The translations under genes were made by a program, and so were the position numbers. The notes under the pieces were generated by a model. The model ran no database searches. It saw only the letters and a program-made list of their open reading frames with translations, and had not been told where the DNA came from. This document shows positions 1 to 12,432 of a stretch of 35,729 nucleotides of DNA, one piece after another (within the stretch, counting starts at the first letter, position 1; every line of letters starts with the position of its first letter). The stretch is from Schoenoplectus triqueter (lineage: Eukaryota; Streptophyta; Magnoliopsida; Poales; Cyperaceae): assembly GCA_964058805.1 (NCBI GenBank), contig CAXKVV010000676.1, positions 1 to 35,729 on the forward strand, in the 5' to 3' direction.

Positions 1-3000
1 GAAAAGGAGTTCTTAAAGTATGGGGACATAGAACGTTTTTTGTTCTTAAGAAATCGGAATTCTTCTATGGTTGATTATTCCACACTTGAGGATGCCATCT
101 CAGCTCATAAAAGCTTGAACGGGAAGGTTTTTGGTGGTGCTGAGTTATGTGTTGATTTTCAAAGATCTCAAACCAGAAGGGTATGTATATTTTACTATTT
201 GGGTCTGGTTTTGTATTTTCTGATTGGCAGAGATTTTTGTAATCAATTATTAGAATAATTATATTTTTAATAATAAGAGTGATTAAATCGTAATTATAAA
301 AATACAAATGACAGCGTGTCACTGGGAGTGGTGCTTTGGAAACGCGCCATTGATAATGACGTCTTTAATTTTTTTTCTTTTCAGTTATTAAAAAAAAACA
401 CATCCGCGCTAGTGGGAGTGACACCTTCTCCCATTGGCGGATAACCCTTCCTCAAGTTGGAATTCCAACAATTGGATGAAAGGGTAAAAAAAAAATGAAA
501 GAGTGGCGTCTTTGCTCAAACGCACCAGTCGGACTGGTGCGTTTGTGAAGTGCCACTGCCAGTGGCGCACCGCCATTCGTATTTTTAAAATTTCGATTTA
601 ATCACTCTTATTATTAAAAATAGAATTATTCTAATAATTATAAAAAAAATCTGTCTGATTGGAGTTGACACTTCTTGGAATTTTATCTGTACTTACATGG
701 CTTCATTGTTGTGTAATCATGCATTTGAAGCATATTTTTTATTCTCCTCAGTGAAATATTCATGGATGCTATTGGTGTATTGTCTTTAGATATGGATGTT
801 ATTAGGATATTATCGTTAGATGTGGATGTTGTTAATGTATTATCTTGAAACAGTCAGAAGTGAAGAATGTTGTGTCAAGCAATAGAAATGCATGAACTGC
901 TTAGGTTGTTGTCGTTGCCTGAATTTTGTGGATAATTTATTCTTCTGTCATGATTGACTGTTTAAATATGTCTTTAACACAATTTTCTTGTTGTACAATA
1001 ATAGGAACCAGCTGATCAGAATCTAGGTGGAAAGGGGTGGGGGGCACATGAAGGAACAAGAGGCTTTCATGATCCTACAAACCCAGAGACAAAGAGATAT
1101 ATGGTAAAGCTATTTTTCAAATTCTAATTATTATATAAATGTGACTTGTTAGGTGCTTACCACTATCTTTGCTTTGTATGCATTATGGAGTAAAAACACT
1201 TTACCATGGGTTTCCTCCAGAATAATAAATTTCTTATAGAAATGCCATTTAATGCTGCAGAAATTACCTTTTTGCACCCAAAGAACTTATGGTTTCAGCA
1301 GACTACTTCGGGGCCTTTGAAAAAGTTTAAGACTGCTTTGTTGATCAACTTGTAGTGCTAACTATTGTCATTATTTTAAAGCCACAAAGAGAGCAAAGAG
1401 AGTGGAGAAAGCAAGGAAACCAGCCAACAAATATTCTCTGGATTGGCTACCCACCAGACGTAAAAATTGATGAGCAACTCCTGCACAATGCCATGATCCT
1501 CTTTGGTGAGATTGAGCGCATCAAGTGCTTCCCAGCACGCCGTTATGCCTTTGTGGAGTTTCGCAACACTGATGAGGCACGGCGAGCTAAAGAAGGTCTC
1601 CAGGGCCGTCTCTTCAATGACCCCCGCATACACATTGTCTACTCCAACAGTGAGTCCCGGCTCGATTTCGCCTCAAACAAAGATTCCTTTGCCGCTGACC
1701 CTCCAACATTTGGTAGAGGCTATAATGAGCCTGAGTTCTCTTCCTGGCGAGGGCCAGGCCTTCCACCTGGGTCTGGGATACTACCTCCCCCTTCGAGCTT
1801 CAGGCATGATCACCCCTGTGGTGATCGTGAGACGTATGACGAGAGGGGGGTAAAGAGGATGCGACTGGATGACAAGTATGATGACGAACATGGCTATGGT
1901 AACCCAGTGATTAGAAGAGGGTCTAGTGAGAGGCATTTTAGCCCTCGTTTGAGGCGGTATGGTGAGAGACGAGGTTCACCTGATGATGGATCTCGATGGC
2001 GTGGCGCTATTCACAAGGGAGGAAGTTTTGTTTGTAATGCACGATGTGTGCCGATTGGCGATGGTGTTGACTTTCCTTTGTACGTGTTTATGTTGCGACA
2101 GTTTGATACTTCTATTATATTTTCATTTGTTATTTATATATATATATAGGGAAGGGATCACTTGACAATGGATTTTCAAATAAATACGAAAAAAATCTTA
2201 AAAATAGAAAAAAACTTATTGATATGTTTTCTACTTATAGATTGATGGTGATTCAAATGAAATTGCATGAAATTTGAATCACCGTCAATCTATAAGTATA
2301 AGAGCATATCCATAAGGTTTTTTCTATTTTTAAGATCTTTTCGTATTTATTTGAAAATCCATTGTCAAGATTGTCAAAATGACCCATTGTCAAGTGAAAA
2401 CTCAAAACGCCCCAAGTCCCATAAGGTTTTCATATGAAAGAATTTAATGAAAACCATTAATCAAAATTTTGGAGACTTTAAAGTAATTTTTTGATGTGTT
2501 TTTTTATCAGCCGAAATGCAAACGTTTCACAATACTCTCTCTACACGGATGTCTTGTGTGCTACAAATCATTTGTGTTTTCAAATTTCATTTCTTCGTCT
2601 AACTATCTAAAAAAAATATAGTTTGGCCGACAACTAGATTTTCATATAAAAATAATTTTTGAGCGGTCGGATCAACCATATGAAATTTGAAAACGGAGAA
2701 ACAATCCGTAACACACACAAGGCATCCATTCTATGTGTAACTCTATAGCCAAACCCTATATATATATATATCTGCATTGTGCCATATGACATAATAGAGC
2801 CTGTTCGGTAACTTGGTTGAATCAAGGGTTATTGTTCTGACCAAATAGAGCCTATTCAGTAACTCGGGTACAAATGGAAACTCTAGGGAATTTCAACCAG
2901 ATAGGATATTTCCATAGGCTATTTGGCATGCTTCTCTGTGATATGGGATTGGGCAACTTTTCCCTGTAAAACACACCATAAATTGATGGGTGAAAAACAA

Positions 3001-4323
3001 TTATGACTCAATATTGTTTTTCCCAGGAGCTAACCCTTCTTTGTTTGAGCCAAAAAGCTGAATATGAACATTCCCATTCCTACGTGATTCAATTTCCCAT
3101 GGACATGTATGTGCCAAACAGGTTCTAGTTTTACTCTGTAATCATGATGACCGAAAAGTATGATCAATACTGAATATTAGTCTAGTGCTAATCATGCATG
3201 CCCTTGACAGTGAATCTGGTTGGTGACCATAATAATCATTGTAATAAATCTGGCTTGGATGGGAATATGAAAAGTTGAATCTTATATGCTGCAATTCAAA
3301 ATTTAGTCCCTGGTTTGATACTTACTGTGCTCTTCTTCTACCTCTTTTTTTTTTTTCCTTTTTGGCTTTGTTCAGGCCACATGTGATTAACTGCTCAGCC
3401 CGTACAGATCTAGAAACCTTGACTCGGCACTACTCTGATGCAGTTGGGTTTGATGCTGTCTTCTTCCTGCCGGACAGCGAGGCCGACTTTGCTTCATATA
3501 CTGAGTTTCTCCAGTACTTGCGCTTTAAAAATCGTGCTGCGGTTGCCAAGTTGTATGACGGGACCACCACCCTCTTCCTGGTCCCACCTTCTGAGTTCTT
3601 GATGGATGTTCTTGGGATTAGAGGCCCAGAAAGGCTGTATGGTGTTGTTCTGCACTTGCCCCAACTTGAAAGTCCACAGCCTGTTTTACAACAACCTACT
3701 GTACCACGACCAAATTCACTTGATCGAGATGAGTCACATGGAGCCACACAAACTGGAGTTACTTTGACTCCTGAGTTAATTTCATCCTTGCAAGCTCTAG
3801 CACCTGCTCTAGCTACTAGTAATAGTATTAGCAACGGTAATTGCAATGGACATGTGGAGAGATTGGGGCCACATGTAGGCCTGAATGCTGGGCAGTTGTC
3901 TTTTGTGCCAAACAGCGGCAATTATGTGCCTAATACTGTGAATGTGCCACAGGAACAGGAGATACAGAATTCAGCTCCTTATATGGTAAAAGAAAAATTC
4001 ATGGTCCTTGGATTCTTTTAGAGAATTTTTTGGTATACCTCTGTGACTTTCTAGTTTTTCTCAGTACTAAGATTCTTAATCTTTGTCAGAGCCATCAGCC
4101 GTACCAACCAGATAGCTATGGTGGTTATATGAACACACCAACAAGGCCTTCAAACTCTATTCCATCGTACCAACCAGACATGGTCCCAGGTGCTACTACA
4201 ACATCAGAACTAGATGTGGAAAAGAACCAGCGATATCAGTCAACCCTTCAGTTTGCAGCAAACTTATTATTGCAGATCCAGCAACAGCAGAGGCAACAGG
4301 CTGGTGGGGCTGCTCCGCAGTAA
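1..4323 (+). CDS. FPA: FPA-like RNA-binding protein, RRM and SPOC domains (5' partial)
   Basis: Exons read as 1-180, 1005-1103, 1382-2079, 3376-3985 and 4090-4323 (TAA 4321-4323), about 607 residues; the start codon, RRM1 and the beginning of RRM2 lie left of the window. All junctions are GT..AG and keep frame (phase 0, 0, 2, 0); a TGCTAAC branch-point-like motif precedes 1382. Exon 1 is the end of RRM2 ([19 protein letters not shown]). Exon 3 holds RRM3 with RNP2 ILWIGYP and RNP1 RYAFVEFR, then an arginine/aspartate-rich linker and the WRGAIHKGG strand that opens the SPOC domain. Exon 4 completes SPOC ([30 protein letters not shown]). The tail is Gln-rich (IQQQQRQQ). In Arabidopsis FPA is a nuclear spen-family protein that controls poly(A) site choice and promotes flowering. 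The order RRM-RRM-SPOC and the close motif match make FPA the best call; other spen proteins fit less well. Whether it acts on flowering here is inference. Confidence 0.93.
245..640. repeat. MITE with ~60 bp terminal inverted repeats in an FPA intron
   Basis: The left arm (245-307, beginning aattattagaataatt) matches the reverse complement of the right arm (about 579-640) with few differences. Inside, 514-546 holds a second palindrome (caaacgcaccagtc/gactggtgcgtttg) and several short GTGGGAGTG/GCGCCA-type words are repeated. No clear target duplication was seen, so the superfamily is open; long arms would fit a Mutator-like element. It lies wholly inside the FPA intron 181-1004. Confidence 0.8.
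762..851 (+). repeat. Three tandem copies of a 30 bp unit in an FPA intron
   Basis: Units 762-791, 792-821 and 822-851 each follow the pattern RTGGATGYTRTTRRTRTATTRTC-TTAGAT with a few substitutions. The unit length is a multiple of three and the first two units stay open in one frame, but the segment is flanked by intron sequence and nothing shows that it is translated. Confidence 0.75.
2157..2396. repeat. MITE, TIR family ATCACTTGACAATGG, in an FPA intron
   Basis: Terminal repeats are atcacttgacaatgg (2157 onward) and ccattgtcaagtg (2383-2396). Subterminal arms also pair: ttctacttatagattgatggtgattc against gaatcaccgtcaatctataagta, giving a full foldback. Related copies occur at 19978-20300 and 27711-28052. 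This copy starts about 77 bases after the donor site at 2080 in the intron between the two SPOC-coding exons. Confidence 0.85.
2545..2775. repeat. Foldback MITE beside a TA microsatellite, in an FPA intron
   Basis: The left half (about 2548-2602, ggatgtcttgtgtgctac...gttttcaaatttcat) is matched in reverse complement by the right half (about 2690-2745). The right end reads actctatagccaaaccc followed by (TA)n at 2757-2771. The end and the internal stretch tagattttcatataaaaataattttt resemble the element at 34664-35142, so I place it in the same TA-associated family, as a diverged or partial copy. Confidence 0.6.
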
Positions 4324-6533
4324 CTGTTAGTTTCCCTTGCATGGTAAATACTGGTTTCTAACTTTATTTATTTCCTTATACCCTGTTGTGTTCGATCATT
4401 CAAAAATAATTATTGTCCGAGGCTAACAACAATTCTTTTGGATTGACAAGACCACAAAGTCACAACAGCATCCAAAGCACCGCCAAAACTCATTAAGTTA
4501 TATACTTGACCATAACAGCATATTGCATGAAAAAGATCTAGTCATAGTAAAAGGTTAGAATGTTGTTGTGGAGACTGGTAGGTAAACACTTGTGTAGCTT
4601 GGTGGTGCTTTGGTAAAGTTTCTCAGATAGGTGGTGAACAGAATTGTCGATAGTAGTAACTATGGAAGTACAGTAGTTCAAATGATATTTCAAATTGGAG
4701 GGTAGGTTGTTTACACTTAAGTGCCCTCAATTAGCAGGTACTTCGTTGCTGCTGCTGCTAAAAATATTGATAATAGTAGAGTGGCAGCAGCAATAATATG
4801 ACAACGATGTTGCACTAAAGTGCATAGCATTGTTGTTATTATTACATCTGTTGGGCAACACACATTGCTTTTTAAGTGGCAGAAATTGTTGTACCATCTG
4901 ATACCACGAGAGCATCCACAACTATACCAGCATTTTTTCAAGTCTAGTAAGTATAACATGTAGAAACTGATGAAAAAAGGTCAATAAACCTGTCATTGGA
5001 TGTTCAGTTTCAAATGTGATTAGTACTGTTCAAGAAGTCCAGTACCGGTAAGTGTTTTCTTTTCCAACCAGACCAAAATGTTGTTGTTTTTTTCTTTGGT
5101 CGGATACTGTGCATCTCTTATCATTGTTCTTTATTTATTTGTACAGTACATTTCTCTGTATCCAATTTGTATGCATTAAAAGACATCAAAACTAGTAGGT
5201 CTTATCTAGTTGACTTTTGAAGGATGTCTCATTGCTAAAGACTCGTACCATATTACAGAATCTCCTAACTTCTGACGTAGATATGTATGCACGTAAACTC
5301 GTCCGAAGCAGTAAGAGAGGGCATAGAGAGTTTAATAAATTTGATCATCAAAATATTACACCCACGCACCCATGCGCCACTAAGTCCATGCTATTCTTGC
5401 TTTTCCATCTATTCTGAATTCAAAATAGAAAAAAAAAATGACTATTGAGTTCTGACTATGGCAACAAATTTCTTGGTCCTACGCTCTCACTCAAAATAGT
5501 TGCCAGTTCCATCCGATGGAAAAAATGCTATTATATCACTTCCTACAAAATCAGTAAATTCTAAATCATCAGGTAACTGTTTTAGATAAATATTATCAAA
5601 TTCTAGAGATAACATCATAACACTTAATTTTAGCCAATGTATTTCGCGAACCTAAGCCTATTGTTGATTTCTATTGAAAGCTCCTGGTTAACGTACTCAA
5701 TATGTATCATATCGTGATTCTAACAAATTATTCTTGAGGTATGGAAGCTAATTACATGTATTATATGTTAGAAAATTTTCACTTGCATATAATAATTCAA
5801 AAGAATCATGACCACATTCTTCTAGTTTGTCTTTTGCGAATTCATCGGATGTGTTAGTGTTTGGATGGGGAACTGGTTGAAAGGTGATGCTATAGGGATG
5901 GGATGATAGCTCGCAAAGTGCTCAACCTTACTCTTAGCAAAACTTGTCAGACAAAGGTGTGAAGTTAATTATAAGAACTTTTTCATGACTTGGCCCTGTA
6001 AGTAATTATAGAACTTTTTTATTGTTATTAATGTTTAAATGTCTCAACAAAACTTACAAAAGGGGGAAATGTTGAAGTAGATGATAATTTGAAAAACAGT
6101 ACATGTGCTTTATATTTTGTGGAGATACATTTAGGTTTTTAGAATGAAGATGTCTTATTTTATAAATAGTATGGGGCCTATGCATTTATGAAACAAAGGA
6201 ATTTGGGAAAACAAAATTAGCCTTGCATAGGTCTCTATCGTTTGAAACTTATACTAAGAAACGCCTTTTTAAGCACGACATCAGGAGTTCTTGCAGATCC
6301 CACTTTAGGGATTTGCTGTCATATTTACGAAATAAAAATATGCCTTTTAGATACTTAGGCGAGAACTTTATTTCCAAGGACAATGCAATCCTACAAATTT
6401 TTTTTTATGAAAACATTTCCCGATTTAAACATATCATCCTTTGCTTAGTTCCATAGGAAAAGCTTTTCGGGGCAAATAGTTCGCAGGTCGATATGAAATA
6501 CGTCATCAAAATCTTAAAGTCATCCCTCCATAC
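4324..6533. other. Intergenic stretch downstream of the FPA-like gene
   Basis: It starts with the 3' untranslated region of the FPA-like gene, whose poly(A) site I cannot place. A GCTGCTGCTGCT run sits at 4749-4760. A purine tract aaaagggggaaatgttgaag at 6058-6077 resembles a polypurine tract next to an LTR start, but no LTR pair or coding remnant supports this. No convincing gene on either strand; the small open frames have no recognisable motif. Confidence 0.5.
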
Positions 6534-6950
6534 AGGGGTGTCAATTTTTGACCCGACCCAAACCCAATCCGACCCGAACCTGATCCGATCCGACACGATT
6601 CGAAGATAAATGGGTCGGGTATGAGTTTAATTTTTTTGACTCGAATCAGGTCGGATTCGGGTCAACCCGGCCCGACCCGATTAATTATATTTTTTGAAGT
6701 AATTTAATGATTTAGTACTAATTAAATCTTAAATATACACTAATTAAGATTAATTATAAATTAATTAATATTTTATTACTTAAAATTATATAAAAATAAT
6801 TAATAAATATTTAATTATTTTAAACGGGTCGGGTCGATCCGTGATCTGTTGGGTCGGGTATGGGTCAATAAATTTTGACCCAAATTTAATCGGATCGGGT
6901 CAAAAATAATAATAAAATAATATGATCCGACCCGACCCATTGACACCTCT
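6534..6950 (-). repeat. MITE-like element, GGGTCGGGT family, copy 1
   Basis: Bounded by aggggtgtcaat at the left and attgacacctct at the right (inverted ends). Subterminal blocks are dense in GACCCGACCC/GGGTCGGGT words that pair with each other, around an AT-rich core (ttaattataaattaattaata). Copies at 13932-14287 and 18423-18820 share the same core in the opposite orientation, so this copy is called minus relative to them. Confidence 0.85.
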
Positions 6951-6954
6951 ACCT

Positions 6955-7215
6955 CCACAGAATCTGATATATATAGGCGGTTCTTTGTGTCACGTTTTAT
7001 TCGTTCGTTGTCTATTTCTATTGTTCTAGTGAGGAGCGAACTACGGACCTTTATTATCCGATTGAATCAGAGAGTTTCTGGTACATAAAAAATCCTCAAC
7101 AACCTAGTGAATTAATTAGATATAAAATATAACTAGGGGGCGCTGTGCAAAAAGGCGATAGTTAAAATGATAATTCGAGATTCAGAGTGCACGAATGGAA
7201 GACAGAGAAGATAAA
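6955..7215 (+). repeat. Duplicated ~260 bp segment, copy 1
   Basis: The stretch from the gatatatataggcggttc word through gaggagcgaact, cctttattatccgattg, gagagtttctgg and gataattcgagattc to cgaatggaagac recurs at 13545-13800 in the same order and orientation with scattered changes. It has no open frame or terminal repeats that I can see. It adjoins a GGGTCGGGT-family element on its left side, while the second copy has such an element to its right. Confidence 0.75.
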
Positions 7216-10200
7216 AGACTCAGAGGCGGATTTCGGTATAATAAATGAGGTTCAATGTTCCCCATTTATTTTTTAATTATTAGTTTTAATTATAGTTAAT
7301 ACATTGATAAAATTTGTACTAACATAATTGAATTTTCAATAATTATATATATTTGAACCCTATAATTTTTTATATAATATTTCACTAGTGAACTCCATTC
7401 TCTTGTAAAATATTTTGTTGTGTAAATTTAGCAATTTCTTAAATTCCTTAGAGATTGAATGATAATTTAATTTTTATTATAGAAACTCCTTTGGCTTGGG
7501 TAGGATTAGCTTTTTCTAATAAATGCCATAACCCTCCTAAGAGAAGAAAAACCAGAAGAAGATACCCCACGCTGTACCAGTCCCAGTACCCTTTTTAAGT
7601 ATTATAAAAAGTAACAAATAGACAATTCAATCTTTATAACTTCTTTTCAGGATAAATACTTTACAAAATTATTTTTATGCCCAAATTTCTTCTCTAGAAG
7701 GCAATTTTGTTATTATTTTAGATTCATATTCAAATTGAATTTTCTTTCAAAACTTTGACCTAGAAAAAAAAATTAATATTATAGTGCAATAATTTTAGCA
7801 TATGCCAAATGATTAATATATATTGAGTTTCATTTTTTAAATAATTTAATAAAATCATTTTCAGACTTTTTAGATAATTTAATAAAATGATTTTGTAGAC
7901 ATTTTGACTTTTTAACTAATTTGAACAGTAAAATTACATTGTGTAAATAAATGAATATAATGATGTATTATGGGATAATATTTTTTTTTAAATTTTAATA
8001 TGAGAATATAAATTAATATTAACTTATTATTAAACTCTATTTAAAAAATTTCTGGCTCGAAAAGGCTGATATGTTTTTATAATATAAAATACTTTTATAA
8101 AGCGTGGGCCCAATGAATGCGACATCTTTTGGTCGGAAGAAAACTGAGTGACGTAAAAACGGAGCTATCTTCCAAATCCCTAGTTTTAGTGCGTTAGTAT
8201 TTGTTTTTTTTTTATTGAAAAGATTAGAGATAAAGATATTCCATTCAGATTTTGTATCTACGATCTTTCATACAGAGGATGTTGTCTTTTGATACTAGAC
8301 TAAAAACTGATTCTCGCTTTAGTATTTGTTGAATTCATTTGCACTTGGCTGGTTGCTTGGAAATCCAATAACCATCCGCATAACTATAATTTTCGATTCT
8401 GTGCTTGTTGTGACTTGTGAATGGTTCTTTAATGGATCTTGCTACCATTTTTCCAGGTGACGACCCAATTGATGCTGATCTACTTACTCTCTGGCTTAGT
8501 TGGTTGATAACTCCCCAAAATGGGTCTCAAGCTGACGATCTGGATTACATTTTTCTTTTTCTTTCTCTCTTCTGCAATTGAGAAAGGAGAAGTCATGAAA
8601 AAAAATGTTGTTATGTAGAGTTGATGAAGAATCGACTTCTGAAGTAGTTTTTTGTAGTTTATCTTGTGACATCAGGATCCTTGTATTTTTATTCACTGTT
8701 CTGATGGTTTAATTTTTCTCCCATTTTTTTTTATCTTGAGTGATGAATACTTGGAGAGAAAACCATAGCTTTCAACAATTGATAACTCATCCGAATAAGA
8801 AAATAATATAGTGCACGGCCTTTAATAGTTATAATGGAAAAAGATCAATTTATAAACTGAAAAAAAAAACTGAATAGAAATAATCTCAAGTCATCGTTAT
8901 TGGTTTAGTAATCACTACTTTGTGTGATTAAGGTAGAAATGAACCCTCTTATGTATTTACTAAACAACGAAATGCATATACACGTATATAGGAGAAGTAC
9001 TTACAAAAAAAAAAAAAGTAAACATAACAAGAATATTTTTAGTGAAATACTCTCCTAGTAAAAAACGCGTGACTATTTATTTTTATAGGTTTGTGATTCG
9101 GACTATTTCAGAACTAATTATATGTAGCAGAAAAGACAAAACCAGAAATTTCAAATAAGGTTATAATCCATTTTAATTCCGTAAGTGATCATCCTTAGTC
9201 CATTAGGATTTTCAAATATGTTTTCAACCTTTCTTTTTTTTAAAAAAAAAAAATATTTTGGCTTATACACGCAAGCAAAAAGAAAAAATGGAGCGCGTTA
9301 CTAAAGGCAGCATGCATGTGCATGATAGAATAAATAAAGCATAATAGATGTCTTTGATCTACCAGTTAAAAAGATTCGCAGTTATATTAATACGAGCGCC
9401 TGAATTAAGCAAAGAGTTATCAAATATTTACCAGTATAAATTTTTGGTGTATGGATACGATGATATTACATGTTATCAATATTTATCAGTACAAATTTTT
9501 GTTAATCATGTTATCTTCATTTTATTGATGACTTGCCAAATATTTATCAGCACAAAAAAAAACAATTAAATTGAGTTGTAATTTTTTAAGCACGATACGA
9601 TTGCAGAGATGTTAACAATTAAATTGATTTCTAATCAAATAATTCTAAAATCAAAGATGTACAAATTCAAATCCCAAATACGATTTTATAGTTTCTTTTT
9701 CCCCAGAAAAACTGTCAATTATTAGTTTCTTTTTTTGAAGCAGTCAATTATTAGTTTAAAAAAACAAATATATGTACTTGATTGTTTATATTATTTATAT
9801 GAATGCTTATATCAAAACGAATGTAAAATATTGATAAAGATGCTCGAATAACAAGATTATCCTTTTCTTTTTCTTGAAGTAATTAAAAATTCTATTTTAA
9901 CCTTTCATTAAAACAAAAAGAAGAGTTTTAATGGAGAGGAGAAAATAAGACAGATATTAAATAAAAATATATTTCTAATAAAATTAGTATAATGTCCGTG
10001 CGTTGTAACGGATTATATTTATATAAAAATTCATGACAACTAAAAATATTATGTAGAAACTTTTAAAAATGTTATCATATCTTACAATACTTTAAAGATC
10101 TACAAGGTAAAATATCACAAAATAAAAACCAATGAAAAATATACAATGCTATCAAAATGGTGAAAAGATGACCCCACTAAACTTGATTTGAAAAAAATAA

Positions 10201-11020
10201 TAATAAAATTAAATTTAAGTTCTACAAGAGAAGTCTTATTGAAAGTGAAAATTCATAATGTATCAATTCAATTACAATTAATATTGATCCAGAAAAATAA
10301 AAAAATCTTTCTCAATTACTAAGATTATGAATAGAAAACCATTATGTGTTTCATTGTTTTTGAGAGAGAGCACAAAAGGAAAGGAATTAATAGGAAAAAT
10401 AATTCAAGTTATCTGATGATAAATTGATAATTAATTATAAAATCTTGAAAGGCGCAACATATGGCCATTGATTTTTCTTAATCCATAATGGGAATGCAAA
10501 ATTAATTATTTTTATCACGGTAAGAAGTCAAAATTATTTCAACATATATTATCACCTTTAATTTCTTACCAACATGTTCAAGATTGTTAAATGCAGCATA
10601 CCTTTGTATATACATTTCAATAAAAAAATTATACAATAATTGATCATTATGTCAATCTAAAGTTTTCTTATTTCTTCTTCCTAATACCTTACAAGTCAAT
10701 AATAAGAAGGAAAATTTCTTGACCTAAAGAACAAAACGTCAACTGAAAATGAAATACTCAGACAATAAGGCCTCTACAACAAAGAGAACTACCCGTCTTG
10801 TTGTTGTTTCTCTCCCCAAAGAACCCCCTAGGCCCTTTTTAAGAAAAAAGTACATGTAAGATGATGATGTCATGGTGACAGTAAGAACTAGTTGTCACAA
10901 AATATAATTATAGTAATATTAGATTTATGCATTGTGCTGATGGGTTATGTGGTCGGAAGATTGTATCATATAAATTCAGATTATTGGAACTAAAATGACA
11001 AATTAAAATTTACATATTTT
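7216..11020. other. AT-rich intergenic region without an intact gene
   Basis: Mostly AT-rich, with homopolymer runs. A two-unit tandem repeat of about 34 bp (ataatttaataaaat...) lies near 7838-7905. A less AT-rich piece at about 8100-8590 has a cag/gtgacgacccaattgatgctg junction-like site and a short open stretch, possibly a decayed first exon of an unknown gene; support is weak. At 9985-10010 the words agtataatgtccgtgcgttg match the start of a repeat seen again near 22648. No RNA gene was recognised. Confidence 0.45.
9419..9556 (+). repeat. Short tandem array, unit about 57 bp, three copies
   Basis: The word atcaaatatttaccagtataaattttt recurs at about 9419, 9475 and 9534 (last copy shortened: ccaaatatttatcagcacaaa). 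Spacing between copies is 56-59 bases and the spacers differ more than the core word. Confidence 0.6.
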
Positions 11021-11024
11021 AACT

Positions 11025-11515
<491 letters not shown>

Positions 11516-11988
11516 TCATGAAACACACTTTAGCTAGTAAAGCCTTTTATAGATATGTTTTACCTAAAGATTAGAAATAAAAAAATAACTTTAACAAGTT
11601 GAACAATATTTATATAAAAAATAAGATTCATTACTGCTAAGACATGATGTCTTTGTTGATCTCTCTCTCTGTTACTCACGTCTACTACAACTTTATGACT
11701 TTACAAAGAAATTGGTTATATTCATTATAACACTATATTGTTGCCCTTGTTCATCATGAGTGCATTTCAATATAAGACCCATATTGGTAGCTGCTCATTA
11801 TAAAACCCGTATCGGTTGCTATTGTTCACATGTAGCATGTATAATGGCAAAATTTGCAAAATACCAGCAAGTAGTGGATAACTTTTCAGAAGAATGCAAA
11901 CCTTACATTTACAAAGCTTTGGTACGATTATTTACCAACAGATTGGAATAACATATCCTAATGTAAATTTAGTATAATAAAATTTAAC

Positions 11989-12087
11989 CTCTTCAAGCTT
12001 GGAGGCATAATCAGTTCTAATATCAACTGTAATTTCAGTTCCATCCCAATTAGAAAGCATATCCGATGCGCTCCTTCCCTTCATTGC
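11989..12087 (-). pseudogene. Exon-like fragment of an unrecognised gene
   Basis: On the minus strand 99 bases are bounded by a good acceptor (ctgtcatcag/gca) and a donor (gaagag/gttaaa) and stay open for 33 codons, including SASDMLSNWDGTEITVDIR. I do not recognise the family; it does not look like GDH. It lies between the GDH fragment and the GC-richer open stretch at 12433-12729, on the same strand. It could be an exon of the same source gene as the latter, a captured fragment, or chance. Confidence 0.4.
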
Positions 12088-12190
12088 CTGATGACAGAGT
12101 TGTACAATTTTTTGTTAGAAATGCTGATATAGTCTAACAATCATTGTTGAAGCCAATTAAAATATTAATAATGATGATTCTTACTAAAAT

Positions 12191-12298
12191 AAGTTCAGTG
12201 TAATTTACATTTACAAGGTCATCTTTGATATGAGAAACAACTCTTTCACTTCAGATCTGACAGTTTCATGAAAAAAGTTCAGTGTAATTTACATTTAT
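12191..12298. repeat. 23 bp direct repeat flanking a 61 bp segment
   Basis: aagttcagtgtaatttacat plus tta occurs at 12191-12213 and again at 12275-12297. The enclosed piece reads as an open stretch on the minus strand (HETVRSEVKELFLISKMTL), which may be one more gene scrap. Confidence 0.6.
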
Positions 12299-12432
12299 AG
12301 ACAATGTACTTTAGTTTGTACCAGATAATGCAAAATTGTAGTTCAAATAGTAGAGAGATATATCACCTAAAATTGTAGTTCGATCTGGTACCACTTCCTC
12401 TTTCGCGACCTTTTTGTTGCATTGGAAGAGCG

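Noticed and set aside
3430..3921. 163-codon minus-strand open frame over the SPOC exon
   Set aside because: It mirrors the real FPA coding exon on the opposite strand; the translation has no recognisable domain.
4717..4959. 80-codon minus-strand frame with Cys and Ala/Ser runs
   Set aside because: Created by a GCT repeat and low-complexity 3' flank of the FPA-like gene; no motif.
6058..6077. Purine tract followed by TGTTGAAG, like a Copia polypurine tract and LTR start
   Set aside because: No matching second LTR, no integrase/RNase H remnant upstream; a single short motif is not enough.
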